Positions 43,340-55,000 of a stretch of DNA of 64,000 bases are shown piece after piece. The position numbers and the translations under genes are program-made. The stretch is from Branchiostoma floridae. Its lineage: Eukaryota > Chordata > Leptocardii > Amphioxiformes > Branchiostomatidae. Below the pieces are notes generated by a model. It made no database searches. It had not been told where the DNA came from and saw only the letters and a program-made list of their open reading frames with translations. Each line of letters opens with the position of its first letter. Within the stretch, counting starts at the first letter, position 1. Location: contig NC_049985.1 of assembly GCF_000003815.2 (NCBI RefSeq), positions 2,736,970 to 2,800,969 on the forward strand, given 5' to 3'.

Positions 43340-45400
43340 ATTTCCCTCACTTCTAATGACGTGTGACTGTTCCTCGCTACGGCAGCTGCTTCTGTGGTTG
43401 TACGGAAGATTTTTATTTACAACTTTGGAGGATTTTGATGAACCTTGTAACATCAGCTCTCATAATTCTTGGGTATTACATAAGACCACCTATGTAATAA
43501 AGAAAATTGAATTTAAAGAAATCTTCCCAAGGTATGCACATTTCAAATGTCCAGGTGTTCAAGATAGTCTTGAGAAGACAAGACAAGAGCTACTTAGATA
43601 ATACCTGTTTTGCTGCGAAATTATAAGAGTTGTTGTTAACTATTTCTTGGTAGATTAAAGTGCAGATTTTAATTTACAACTTTGGAGGGCCTAGGGGTTA
43701 TAAAGAACCTTGTAACGTTGACTGTCATAATTTTGCCAGGTACCCATTAAAAATGTGAATTAAAAGAGATAGAGGGAGAACTCTATTGCAGGACAAATGT
43801 ATCATATTGTATGGCAATTTGTACATACATGACAGTTGAACTATTGCTAGTACATAACAATTTTAAAAGAACCAATCTACATTATGAGTAATAAATTATG
43901 AACATCTATTAATGCAGCATCAGTATTCACAGAGATATGCACACTTCAGATATCCAGGTGTTCAACGCACTCTTGAGAAAGACAATACCACAGGGGTAGT
44001 CTCAGGACACCTGCCAGAGTTATGGGAGTAGATCTTAACTGCTTCTTGCTTCGATGGATTTTAGCGCAGGTTTTTATTTACAACCTTGGAGGAAAGATGA
44101 TGAAACCCATAAATCAGAACGAGACTTAAGTAATGCTTCAACGCTGTTATTCTCTCTGACGTAATCTTTGTGACGTTGATGAAGTCATCTGTGCCGCAGC
44201 TCTCTTGGTAGAAAGAGGTCCCAAGTGGGATATACTGTAAATGCATTTTAGTTTGCAGGGATTTAATTTCGCGGTAGCGGGAAGGACTTTTCGGGATGGT
44301 TCTAGGTTCGCAGTAACACCATGCACTGTAGTCTCTTACTCCCATAGAAAAATGGTTGCTGTGGTTTTAAGTTCATATTGAAGCAGTCACTGCATAAACC
44401 GCAAACATTAAACTACCACAAAAGTTTCTGCATTAACATTAATGACATACTAGTACACTGTTCTTGATTTTGCCCAAACGTTAGATTTATTTCAATTTGC
44501 ACAATTAGCAAACACAGAGATATGATGACTAGTGAGCGGTACAGACAACAAAGAAAGTTAGCATTGTTTACATGAAGATAGGATTTTAAAACTCCCTTAG
44601 CAGGCAGTAATGATTTTTAATGATTTCCTTTATCTAACTAATTTTATCATAGTATCAAAACCATATACAAAATGCCAATGTCAATACCACAGTTCTCCTG
44701 AGCAGACCTACTTATATCAGTATAACATACATGAAAAGAAATGTCACTCAGGTATTTACTATGGGCTGTCCTTGGTGCTGAATTGACTATCAAGCAGAAT
44801 TTGCTAAAACATAGCGTACTATCTCTGAGGCTTTAAAAAGCATACATGTAGTTCTTGTTTTATACCTGCTGAAAGCTTACAACGCATACTTTCTTCAGAG
44901 ATGTGTAACAACTTGCTGACATAAATTTCATGGATAATAAACACACAAAAAGCTACAAATTAAACATATATTTTTCCACAATGCTTCCAAAACAATCCAC
45001 AGTAGCACCTATAGAATCTCTTGCATTTGAACCATACAGTTCCTGATAATTCTGACATCAGAATTGTATGGGAAAACAAAAGTTACCTACTAGGTATTAC
45101 AACAGGTGAGTTTGTGACTGTCCTTGGTGCTGAACTATCTATTGGGCTGAAAGGCTGACCTATTACAACATAACATGCTCCATTCTGAGGGTTTGTAAAA
45201 TAAGGTACATACATTTCTCACCTTTGAGTTCTATTTTGTTGCCAAACATGGTCTTAATTAGCCCACTGACCAAAGTCAAATTCTACAACACAGCTTTTAC
45301 ATCCGTCTCTATGAGTTAATTTCCCCTTGGACATTGAACTTGTTGTTACACTTCTACATCTATGTACATGTATACCAGAAAAACATAAAAGGATAGAAAA
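43340..45400. other. Intergenic with weak repeats
   Basis: ATTTACAACTTTGGAGG recurs at about 43415, 43670 and 44070. GCTGTCCTTGGTGCTGAA-like blocks recur at about 44765 and 45118. No coding signal. Confidence 0.4.
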
Positions 45401-45409
45401 AATGTATAT

Positions 45410-45808
45410 TTATATAACAAAACAAAATGGGGAAGTTACTACATTTGTCAACTTATTATTTTGATAATAGATATTTACATATTTACAAAGTGCGCACAAT
45501 TTTTTTCGTCTTTTCCATTTTTTGTCAACCTCTGTAACACAACTGGCAATGTTTGCAGTAGATGGCCAGGCCATGGCAAGGTGGCCGCCCACTGTCTGAT
45601 CACCAGTGTTGTTACAGAGGAAGTTAAGGGTCAGGTTCCACAGCAGGTTCAGGTTTCTAGGAGGACTGTACTGCTGTAGATGCCTAACATGGCTGTGTCT
45701 CATGAACACAGGGGACATCATAGGCACTGAACCTCTGACATCTACCCTGTAGACAGGAGACACACCCAGCAGTACAGCCCTCCAACTCACCAGGCCTACA
45801 GAGTTACT
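45410..45808 (-). CDS. Alternative last exon or separate reading frame, unknown
   Basis: After a GTTTACAG acceptor the frame runs about 130 codons to a stop near 45410, including VRHLQQYSPPRNLNLLWNLT and HLAMAWPSTANIASCVTEVD. A diverged and interrupted copy of the same sequence lies at 58650-58830. Function unknown. Confidence 0.4.
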   Translation of the reverse strand, partial: SNSVGLVSWRAVLLGVSPVYRVDVRGSVPMMSPVFMRHSHVRHLQQYSPPRNLNLLWNLTLNFLCNNTGDQTVGGHLAMAWPSTANIASCVTEVDKKWKRRKKLCALCKYVNIYYQNNKLTNVVTSPFCFVI

Positions 45809-45967
45809 CTGTAAACCCGTTGATCTGTTTACTGTAAGTTAGGAGGTCGACTATCAGGATGTTTGTGCTGTGGAATCTGAGGATGATTGTCAGGGTGGAT
45901 CCTCTGTAGAGAAGGAGGAGCATCAGCAGCATCAGCATCAGCTTCTGAGCCAAGAAGAAGTACTTAG

Positions 45968-46036
45968 TTAATACATTGGCACACATTCAACCTCAAACTT
46001 TTGTTGCCGACAATCAGCAGCCATCCGCAGGAGACG
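45968..46036 (-). CDS. Ankyrin gene, probable terminal exon
   Basis: A good pyrimidine tract and CTTTAG acceptor, then RLLRMAADCRQQKFEVECVP, Met-Tyr, TAA; phase 0 matches repeat 5. An alternative terminal exon from 45808 leftwards (SNSVGLVSWRAVLLGVSPVY and onward, open to 45410) is also in phase. Confidence 0.45.
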   Translation of the reverse strand, partial: RLLRMAADCRQQKFEVECVPMY

Positions 46037-49000
46037 CTAAAGAAAGAATAATTTCTGTATTGATATCTTGTTCTAATCATTTGTAAAAGTGGTTAAGTGT
46101 TTTAGCATCATAAATATTTCACTACACCATGGTTTACATGATGAAAAGTATCAAATTTATTCACACAAAATTGAATAATATTATTTGTACATTACATTGT
46201 CAACAGACCTGGAAACACATCATATCCCAATCATATCTCATATTTCATACTGTATAGATAGCATAGTGATAAACAATCCCTCTGTCCGCCCGTGCATCAG
46301 CCTCCAGGAGGAGTTCAACAACACCAACATGTCCTCCTGAAGCTGCCTTATGAAGTGTTGAAAACTTTTTTTTATTTTTGGAAATGGCCGAATCTAGAGA
46401 CCATTGAGACAATGTATCTTGGTGAGAATTCACTGAAAAATTGGCCAGTTTGTGTTGAATTTTGACGTCAGCGATCAGATAATTAGATAAGATAAGTAAG
46501 ATAAAGATCGCAGCGCGATCGAGGTCATGTGGGTCATTGGGAAAGTTAACAATATAATCAGTGGAAATGTTACTTGCGGTGCGATTGTTCACTACATAGA
46601 ATCAGAGAAAATGTGTACGTATTCGTCACAGAAGTTGTTTGAATAAAAGAAATGTACATTGTATCACTTAAAAAGTGTATAAAGTGAATAAAATATGTTT
46701 CTGTGTGAAAAAAAATGCTCTCCCATGCTGCTTGTGAAACATTCTATGAGGACAAAGTTTTCTAAGCAACAAACTTCTAGAGACATCGGTAACTACAGTA
46801 AGCATCAACCCTTACCCAATCCCTACTGTTCACCCGTGCTCTGGCCTTCAGGAGGAGTTTAGCAACACCAACATGTCCTCCTGAAGCTGCCTTGTGAAGT
46901 GGGGTGACTCCAAACTGTAACAGCAGGGATAATGAAGAAATTATAATGTAAGAGGGGGCTATCAACATTATTTTGATCAATACTATTTAGATTATCACAT
47001 CATATATTATTATTACATCATACTTTATATTTATATTTGATAAGGTTCTGTCATGAGTAAGATTTACACTGTCTTATATCTATAACTAGCAAAGAATGTG
47101 TGTTTATGGTTTGGATAGATTTAACATTACTGTGTTTATAATGGAATACTTGTGACGTTTAACCAGGGTTTGGCAAGTTCCTATCGGGCAAGTACATAAA
47201 AATTTACTTGCCCAAACCAACTATTCACTTGCCAGAAATCTAGATGATATTTTTCTAATAGTACATGTTATGTATGTATTTTCACTTCCTGCCATGGAAT
47301 TCTTTTATTTTGGGCTTTATTTTTCTGTGTTGACCAATGCTTAATACCTTGACTGTGAAAAGTAGCTAGTATATTGAAATATCATGCATGGAAAAATCTA
47401 ACCTACCTGATCAGGCAAGTGGGGTAGGACATTCGCTTTACTGATCAGCACTTTCACTTGCCCAGGATAATCGGACTAGTGGACTTGTCCAACCTTGTGT
47501 TTAACACCTGAACTAAGCATCAGCCCTTACCAATTCCCTACTGTCAACCCGTGCTCCATACTTCAGGAGGAGTTTAGTAACACCAACATGTCCTCCTGAA
47601 GCTGCCTTGTGAAGTGGTGTGGTGGCTCCAAACTGCAACAGCAGGGATAATGAAGAAATTATAATGTAATAGAGGGCTATCAACATTAGTTTGATCAACA
47701 CTATTTAGATTATCACATCATATATTATTATTACATCATACTTTATATTTAGATTTGATAAGGTTCTGTCATAAGTAAGCTTTACACTGTCTTATATCTA
47801 TAACTAGCAAAGAATGTGTGTTTATGGTTTGGATAGATTTAACATTACTGTATTTATAATGGAATACTTGTGACGTTTAACCAGGGTTTGGCAAGTTCCT
47901 ATCGGGCAAGTACATAAAAATTTACTTGCCCAAACCAACTACAGTCAAACCTGTATTAGCGGCCACCTTTGCATAACGGCCACCTGCCCATAGTGGCCAC
48001 TTTTTGTCGGTCCCTTGGATTCGTAATGATTAAGAAATAGGCTTAGCGACCACCTGTCCAACGCGGCCACGGCCACACGATTTCCGGTCCCGCAGGTACA
48101 AAAACACTGCCGATTACGGCCACGCGGACCGCTGATCTATATTTCGGCACACGTTCGGCCATATACAGCGGTCGTATCGTCACCCTACGCCGGATTGAAA
48201 ACCTCTTTGATTTAGTTTCAAAACAAAACTTCGTAAACTGGCGCTACCCATACCCGCCGACAAACGAGGTCATATAAGGTCAACAGACGACACCACTATT
48301 ACGGAGGTAAATTGTGTTAAACCTACGTTCTAATACACTATCGCTTAGGTTAATTTACATCACAAAAACTTTCTAAATACATTGTTACAAAGACAAAATG
48401 ATATGAACTTCAGACTATGGTGGATTTTATTCTTACATTTATTAAGAGATAAGTCTAAAATGACGAGACTTTTCTTGTGAGCACCACATTAGCAAAATGG
48501 CCGAATCTTACGTGTGAACGCGAGCGGGAACACACGGACCGCGAAGTATCAAAGGATTGTACAAGACGAAAGATCAAAGAAATATGACGATATCGGTCTC
48601 TTTAGACAAAATCAACTGTAGAACATTTAAAACTTTTTATAGCTTTTGTTTTCTTAATACATATAGTGTAAAAGTCATTGCAGTACATGTACAGTACTGT
48701 ATTATGTGAATAAAGATCAGTGGATACTAAAACCATGTTTAACTTATTGCTTGTGGTCAATTAATTAGCATATTCTCTATAGCGGCCACCTCTCTATAGT
48801 GGCCAATTTTGACCAGTCCCTTGAGTGGCCGCTATAGACAGGTTTGACTGTATTCACTTGCCAGAAATCTAAATGATATTTTTCTAATAGTACATGTTAT
48901 GTAATACTATGTATTTTCACTTCCAGCCATGGAATTCTTTTATTTTGGGCTTTCTTTTTCTGTGTTGACCAATGCCTGATACCTTGACTGTGAAAAGTAG

Positions 49001-52000
49001 CAAGTATTTTGAAATCTCATGCATGGAAAAATCTAACCTGCCTGATCAGGCAAGTGGGGTAGGACATTCGCTTTACTGATCAGCACTTTCACTTGCCCAG
49101 GATAATCGGACTAGTGGACTTGTCCAACCTTGTGTTTAACGCCTGAACTAAGCATCAGCCCTTACCAGACCCGTACTACTGTCCACCCGTGCTCCAGCCT
49201 TTAGGAGGAGTTCAGCAACACCAACATGTCCTCCTGAAGCTGCCTTGTGAAGTGGTGTGGCTCCAAACTGTAACAGCAGGGATAATGAAGAAATTATAAT
49301 GTAACAGAGGGCTATCAACATTATTTTGATCAACACTATTTAGATTATCACATCATAATATTATTATTACATCATACTTTATATTTATATTTGATAAGGT
49401 TCTGTCATAAGTAAGCTTTACACTGTCTTATATCTATAACTAGCAAAGAATGTGTGTTTATGGTTTGGATAGATTTAACATTACTGTATTTATATTGGAA
49501 TACTTGTGACGTTTAACCAGGGTTTGCCAAGTTTTCTAACATTCGCTTGTTCTATCGGGCAAGTACATAAAAATTTACTTGCCCAAACCAACTATTGACT
49601 TGCCAGAAATCTAAATGATATTTTTCTAATAGTACATGTTATGTATGTATTTTCACTTCCAGCCATGAAATTCTTTTATTTTAGGCTTTATTTTTCTGTG
49701 TTGACCAATTCCTGATACCTTGAAAGTAGCAAGTATTTTGAAATCTCATGCATGGAAAAATCTAACCTGCCCGATTGGGCAAGTGGGGTAGGACATGCGC
49801 TTGACTGATCAGCACTTTCACTTGCCCGGGATAATTGAACTAGACAAGTGGACTTGTCCAACCTTGTGTTTAACACCCGAACTAAGCATCAGCACTTACC
49901 TCATCCCTACTGTCCACCCGTGCTCCTGCCTTCAGGAGGAGGTCAGCAACACCAACATGTCCTCCTGAAGCTGCACAGTGAAGTGGGGTAGATTTACGCT
50001 GTATCGGCAAGAGACAGAGTCAGCATGATATGCATAATTTATGTGTAATGTTCATCACTCACCTTTAGTAAGCATCAGCCCTTACTGGACCCCTAAATGG
50101 GGACCAGTGCTCCGGCCTTCAGGAGGAGTTGTGCAACACTAACGTTAACATGTCCTCCCGTAGCTGCATGATGTAGTGTGACTTTAAATTGTAAGAGCAA
50201 AAAGCAGACTGGGCATAAAGAGGCAAATGAAGTAAGCTTATCTTTGCTGTGGTACCACACAAATTTGACACAACAATCATGTTTTAAGCACTTGTCACGA
50301 CAATGCTACACAGTTTAACTTGGCCATTTCTAATACTGGTCCACATTCTTTACCAACTTTCTACCAATGCGTCCAAGTCCTACCTGTAGCCATCACCTAT
50401 GCAGTGTGCATGCTTGCATGTGTGCTTAGTGAGTTTCAAAGGAGTTTAAATTGGGTGTTGGATGGGACATTGACTAGGAAATGATGAAACCGTTTTTGTA
50501 ATAGAAAAATTGGTTCTTTCCTACTCACAAAGTCATCACTACAGTTGACATCCACTCCCTGTTGGATTAGTCGCGTTACTGTCTCTACATCACCGTTACA
50601 AGCAGCACTGAGAAGTTCCTAAAAAGCAAGACACCATAATGCAGTATACAGGTAACGCTGGTTCACCTTTTCCCGCGGGTAACCTATATCTGTAGTTTTT
50701 AAAAACAGGGCATTGATTCAACAGACGGTGGTCAGGCTGCAATATTCTAAAAATATTAACCAGAATTTATTCTTAGAATATTGCAATTTGAAACTACTGT
50801 ACGTCGACTTGATATTGTAATAAACCCAATTCTGCTTTAAGCAACCTTAAATATGTCTGTATGACAGACTGTACCCTGTTTTTAAAAGTGACGAATATAG
50901 GTTACCTGGCGGACAAAGGTGAACTGACGTTAGCAGCAAAGCAATATCATAACCCACACAGTGACTATTTAATTCAGTATCTAATTATCTACCAAGACTT
51001 TACTACCATGGAAGTTTGTTTCAGTAATCATGTTTAAGATGACATTCAGTTATCATTCAATTATCTTTAAGTAGTGTCAGTACCAGCTACGACGACGGAC
51101 TCCCCGTTTTAAGCTACCATTGAGCCAGTCCAATAGACATTCCCAATCGTTTATCCCCAGGGCCCTTGCTCTGTTGAATGAAAGTTAACGCACTATCACA
51201 CCAACTATCGACGTATGACGTGTGCCTTACTCATCGTTACAAATATTGAATATATATAGTTAATGTCTGCAATTTGTGTTTTTAAGCAAAATTATTATAT
51301 CTCAATTTCAAGTATGTTTTTAGAATTGTAATAACTTTTTAAACAATGTTAATAACGAAGTTTGTAAACACCAACACAATTCAGGCTAAATGCCTGCAAG
51401 GTGGTGATTTTAATAAAGTTCAAAGTACCATACAGTACTAGTACATGTACAATGTATGTGTCCTACCTGCCGATCCTGCCAATCCTGCCCATCCTGCCAA
51501 TGCCTCAGATACTCTGCTAGTAGATCTATGATAAATATAGAAAACAGAAAGAGGACGCAGTGATGCAGCCAAGAAGACAAATGGTAATATAAATCTACGG
51601 AATTCTATACACAAATTACTAGTATACAAAATACCCTAACATGGCAACTTAATTCTTCGTTGTGAAGTTAAAGAAGACGAAGTGATGCTTCAGTGATCTT
51701 TGTGCAGAAAGTGAATACTTAAGTTGGTCATTTTCTAAATTTCTGCTTTTTGTCTGCAGTGTACATTAATGAATACTGGTGCACTTCTTAAATACAGGAA
51801 TGAATGCCTTGTTGGCTGCAATGCCATATTTTGTCACTTCAAGTCTTGTTACAATGTCTATTTTGAAAATTTGCCATCTGAAGCTGCTGTGGAATGGCCC
51901 AAGAAATATATTAGGTCACAGCAAGTAAATTTTATGGATGACATCCGCGCGCTCATTAATTTTTGCCTGATTTCAGAAAAAAAAACAAGAATTTTCTTCT

Positions 52001-55000
52001 TCTTCAGAGAAGGCCGGATAGACGAAAATGGGTAAAGGTTGTGTTGTAACCCAATCATTGACTGTAGAATTGACACTAGAGACTCAGTAGCATTGCCTCT
52101 GTGAAAATTCAAGCGTCCGAAACTGCCCGGACGGCGTCTACAAGCGTCCAATGGCGTCCGAGCGCGTTTCAGACGTTCTGGACGCGTTCATTGCCGTCCG
52201 AAACGGCCGCGGACACATCGTGAGCGTCCGTGCCGTTCTGTCAGTTTTTATGGTGAACGCCCGAACGGCTGAAAGACCTTCCATTGCCGTCGGAGACGGC
52301 CACTGATGGGGCTATAAAATACTTAGTCACCCGACGCCGGCAGACGGCTGCGTCTTTTCTTATGATCCCCACGGGAAACATGACGTTTTAACTTCTGCAC
52401 ATGCGCCAATTTCAGCGGGTGAATTCGAATTTCAGACCGTTGAACACTCCGGCGGTTGCAGGACTTATGTTCAGAAGGTGACTATTTCTGTGGATTTCAT
52501 GTCCGTTTGTTAAATTTTGCGCACTTTTGGACCAAGGACTTCACGTCTAGACGTAGCAGCTGATGTTTGTACGACATTGTGCTGAGGTCGGGTTTACGGC
52601 GATGACTGTATCCGTTATTTATACTAAAAAGAATGTACAAAAATTATTTGTCGTGCGCCGACAAGGGGGAAAAATTATACTACTTACTCGAAGCAGCAAA
52701 CCTTGGACAGCAGAAATCACAGATGTGACAGACGTCAAAAGAAGCAGCGGTTCTTCCGTTAGCTGATTGTCGATACTTTGCAGGCGCCGGTAAGTGAATA
52801 CTTCGCATTTTATTCTAATTTTTTGTACAATCATCTGTTGCAAAGTTTACCGACGACTTGTTGTTACGGGTGCCCTCCCCACATACGCGAAGAAATGATA
52901 AAATTTAGGATCTTGTTTTGATGCCACAAAATAAAAAGAATTATGAACACGTTGTAGAATACTTGTAAAAAATATCTGTTGTTTCTATTAAGAATGATAA
53001 TGCTGTTAAAATGTAGATTTAGACAACAGATAATGAGATAGCACCTACCGATTTTGCCGGTGCCAATCAAAATCTTAGTCGGCTCTTCCAACTACTTGGG
53101 GTTAGGAACTTATGAAACGGAAGACTTTATTTCGCTACCTCGAAATAAAAAAAATGACTTATGATCTTTGTAGAAAATTTAACGTTATTTCACATTTATA
53201 TATCCAGTCTTTAGCAAATACTGGTGCAATTAAAATTTACGATAGAAAATTTCAAACGTCCTGTATTTACCCTTGATGTTATGTGGGCTCGTCCATTCTG
53301 ATGTAACGTGTCGGCACGGCGGCACAAAAAGCCGCGGACACGATTGAAGGCCGGATTGAATTTCGTACATGTAGCAAAGTTGATTAAACGCCGCGGAGTA
53401 CGTGTAAACAATTTACGAAGAAATTTGTTCAAGTTGTGTTTGATTTTAGCTAAACCTGACGGCCCGGTGGTGGGTGGTCTTCTACAATTCACTGCCTGGC
53501 TGAATATTTGTTTGTTTGGTATGTGGCAACGCTTGTCCCAACAGGCCATAAAATTATAGCCGTGACCGGACGGCGTCAGAAACGGCGTCCGGGCAGCCGT
53601 CTACGCACGTTCCAAATTAAATGCACCGGCCCGTTATGAGTTTCTACCGTACTGCCTGACTAACTAAAACTGTGTCTTGAAGAAAAAAATATTTTGCTAG
53701 GAGTTTGGCCCAGATATTAACCTTTAATAATATAGCGATGACAGCCTCTTGGCCTTTCATTCCATTTTCTGTCGAATTTTACGATCTGTACCCCCCGTGG
53801 GAAGGCGTGGTGGAGGCTACCGCCCGTACCAGCGGCCTGGATTACGCCGTTTATGCCCGTCGCAACCGGCGTCCGATCCGTCCCAGCAGCCTGGATTACG
53901 TCATTTACGTCCGTCGCAATCGGCGTCTGGTCCGTCCGCAGAGACGTCTGTTCCCAGCGGGGGGCCCGCCCGACGGAGCGCGGGAGCGTCCGGCTGCCCG
54001 CTTTCAGACGCCGTCTCGGACGTCCCGAACGTCCGACCGGACGCGTCTAAAGTGCCAATCTAGACGCGTCCAAGCGTTTGTTATGCCGTTCGGACCGTCT
54101 TGGACGTTTCGTCGGGCGTTCAAAAGCCCGTCCCATGCCGTCCGCCGCCGTAACCGTCCAAAGCGTCCCAATAATTTAAGACGCCTTGGACGGTTGTCGC
54201 AAACGGCGTTTCGCCGTCTGAGACGCTTGAATTTTCACAGAGGTGACTGTAGTTGCAGAAGTGAAACTTGATAGGTAGTTGTAAGAGTGGCACAACTATG
54301 GAAGCTATGAGTGTAGTTGCCAACATGGTTAATGATACCAGTCTACCACACAAGTGTCACTTTAACTACACTGGTGCACTTCTTAAATACAGGAATGAAT
54401 GCCTTGTTGGCTGCAATGCCATATTTTGTCACTTCAAGTCTTGTTACAATGTCTATTTTGAAAATTTGCCATGATCTTGTTTTTTTTACCCATCTTGTTT
54501 TTTTTTCGCCCTATGTCATTATTTTTGCAATCTGCAGAGGATGTCATCCATAGAATTTACTTGCTGTGGCCTTAGTACCGGAAAATAGAAGACCATCTTT
54601 ATCCCTCTCAGGATCTAGTTTGAAAAGTCCTGACTCCATCATCTGAAAAAAAAATCGTTGTTAAAGCTTGCCATGTTTTGCAAAGTGGTTTTCTTGACTT
54701 TGCCAAACAATTGATGTCATTTTCTGTACTGACAGTGGGGAGTCGTGTTTTAAGTGTCCTTCTGCCAGCAAGTTAGAAAACATTATACAACATGTACATG
54801 ATAAACAGCAGTTCTGTCAGAGGGGCGTCTGCATGTAAAATGATCTTGCTTAACATGCACCCAATCATGTAGCTGTCCTGTGTAAAAAATTACTGCTCAC
54901 AGTTTGCCATGAAATTGTTTTTGGAAATTAAAGTTGGGAAATGGGCCCCAACATTTTGTGTTGTCCATTGAAGGTGCAGATGAGGGGGTTACTCCACTGT

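Larger units (their letters stand above)
46915..49899 (-). repeat. Three tandem exon+intron units of the ankyrin gene
   Basis: Intron blocks 46915-47530, 47633-49165 and 49268-49899 are near-identical (for example GATAATGAAGAAATTATAAT, GATAAGGTTCTGTCAT, GGGCAAGTACATAAAAATTT, CACTTGCCCAGGATAATC). The unit is about 0.72 kb with one ankyrin exon. The middle unit is longer only because of the 909-bp insertion at 47942-48850. Confidence 0.92.

Noticed and set aside
53705-54271. 188-codon plus-strand frame in the GC-rich element
   Set aside because: Arg/Pro/Ser-rich product of degenerate GTCCG repeats; few stops are expected in such GC-rich DNA, and no transposase motif is present.
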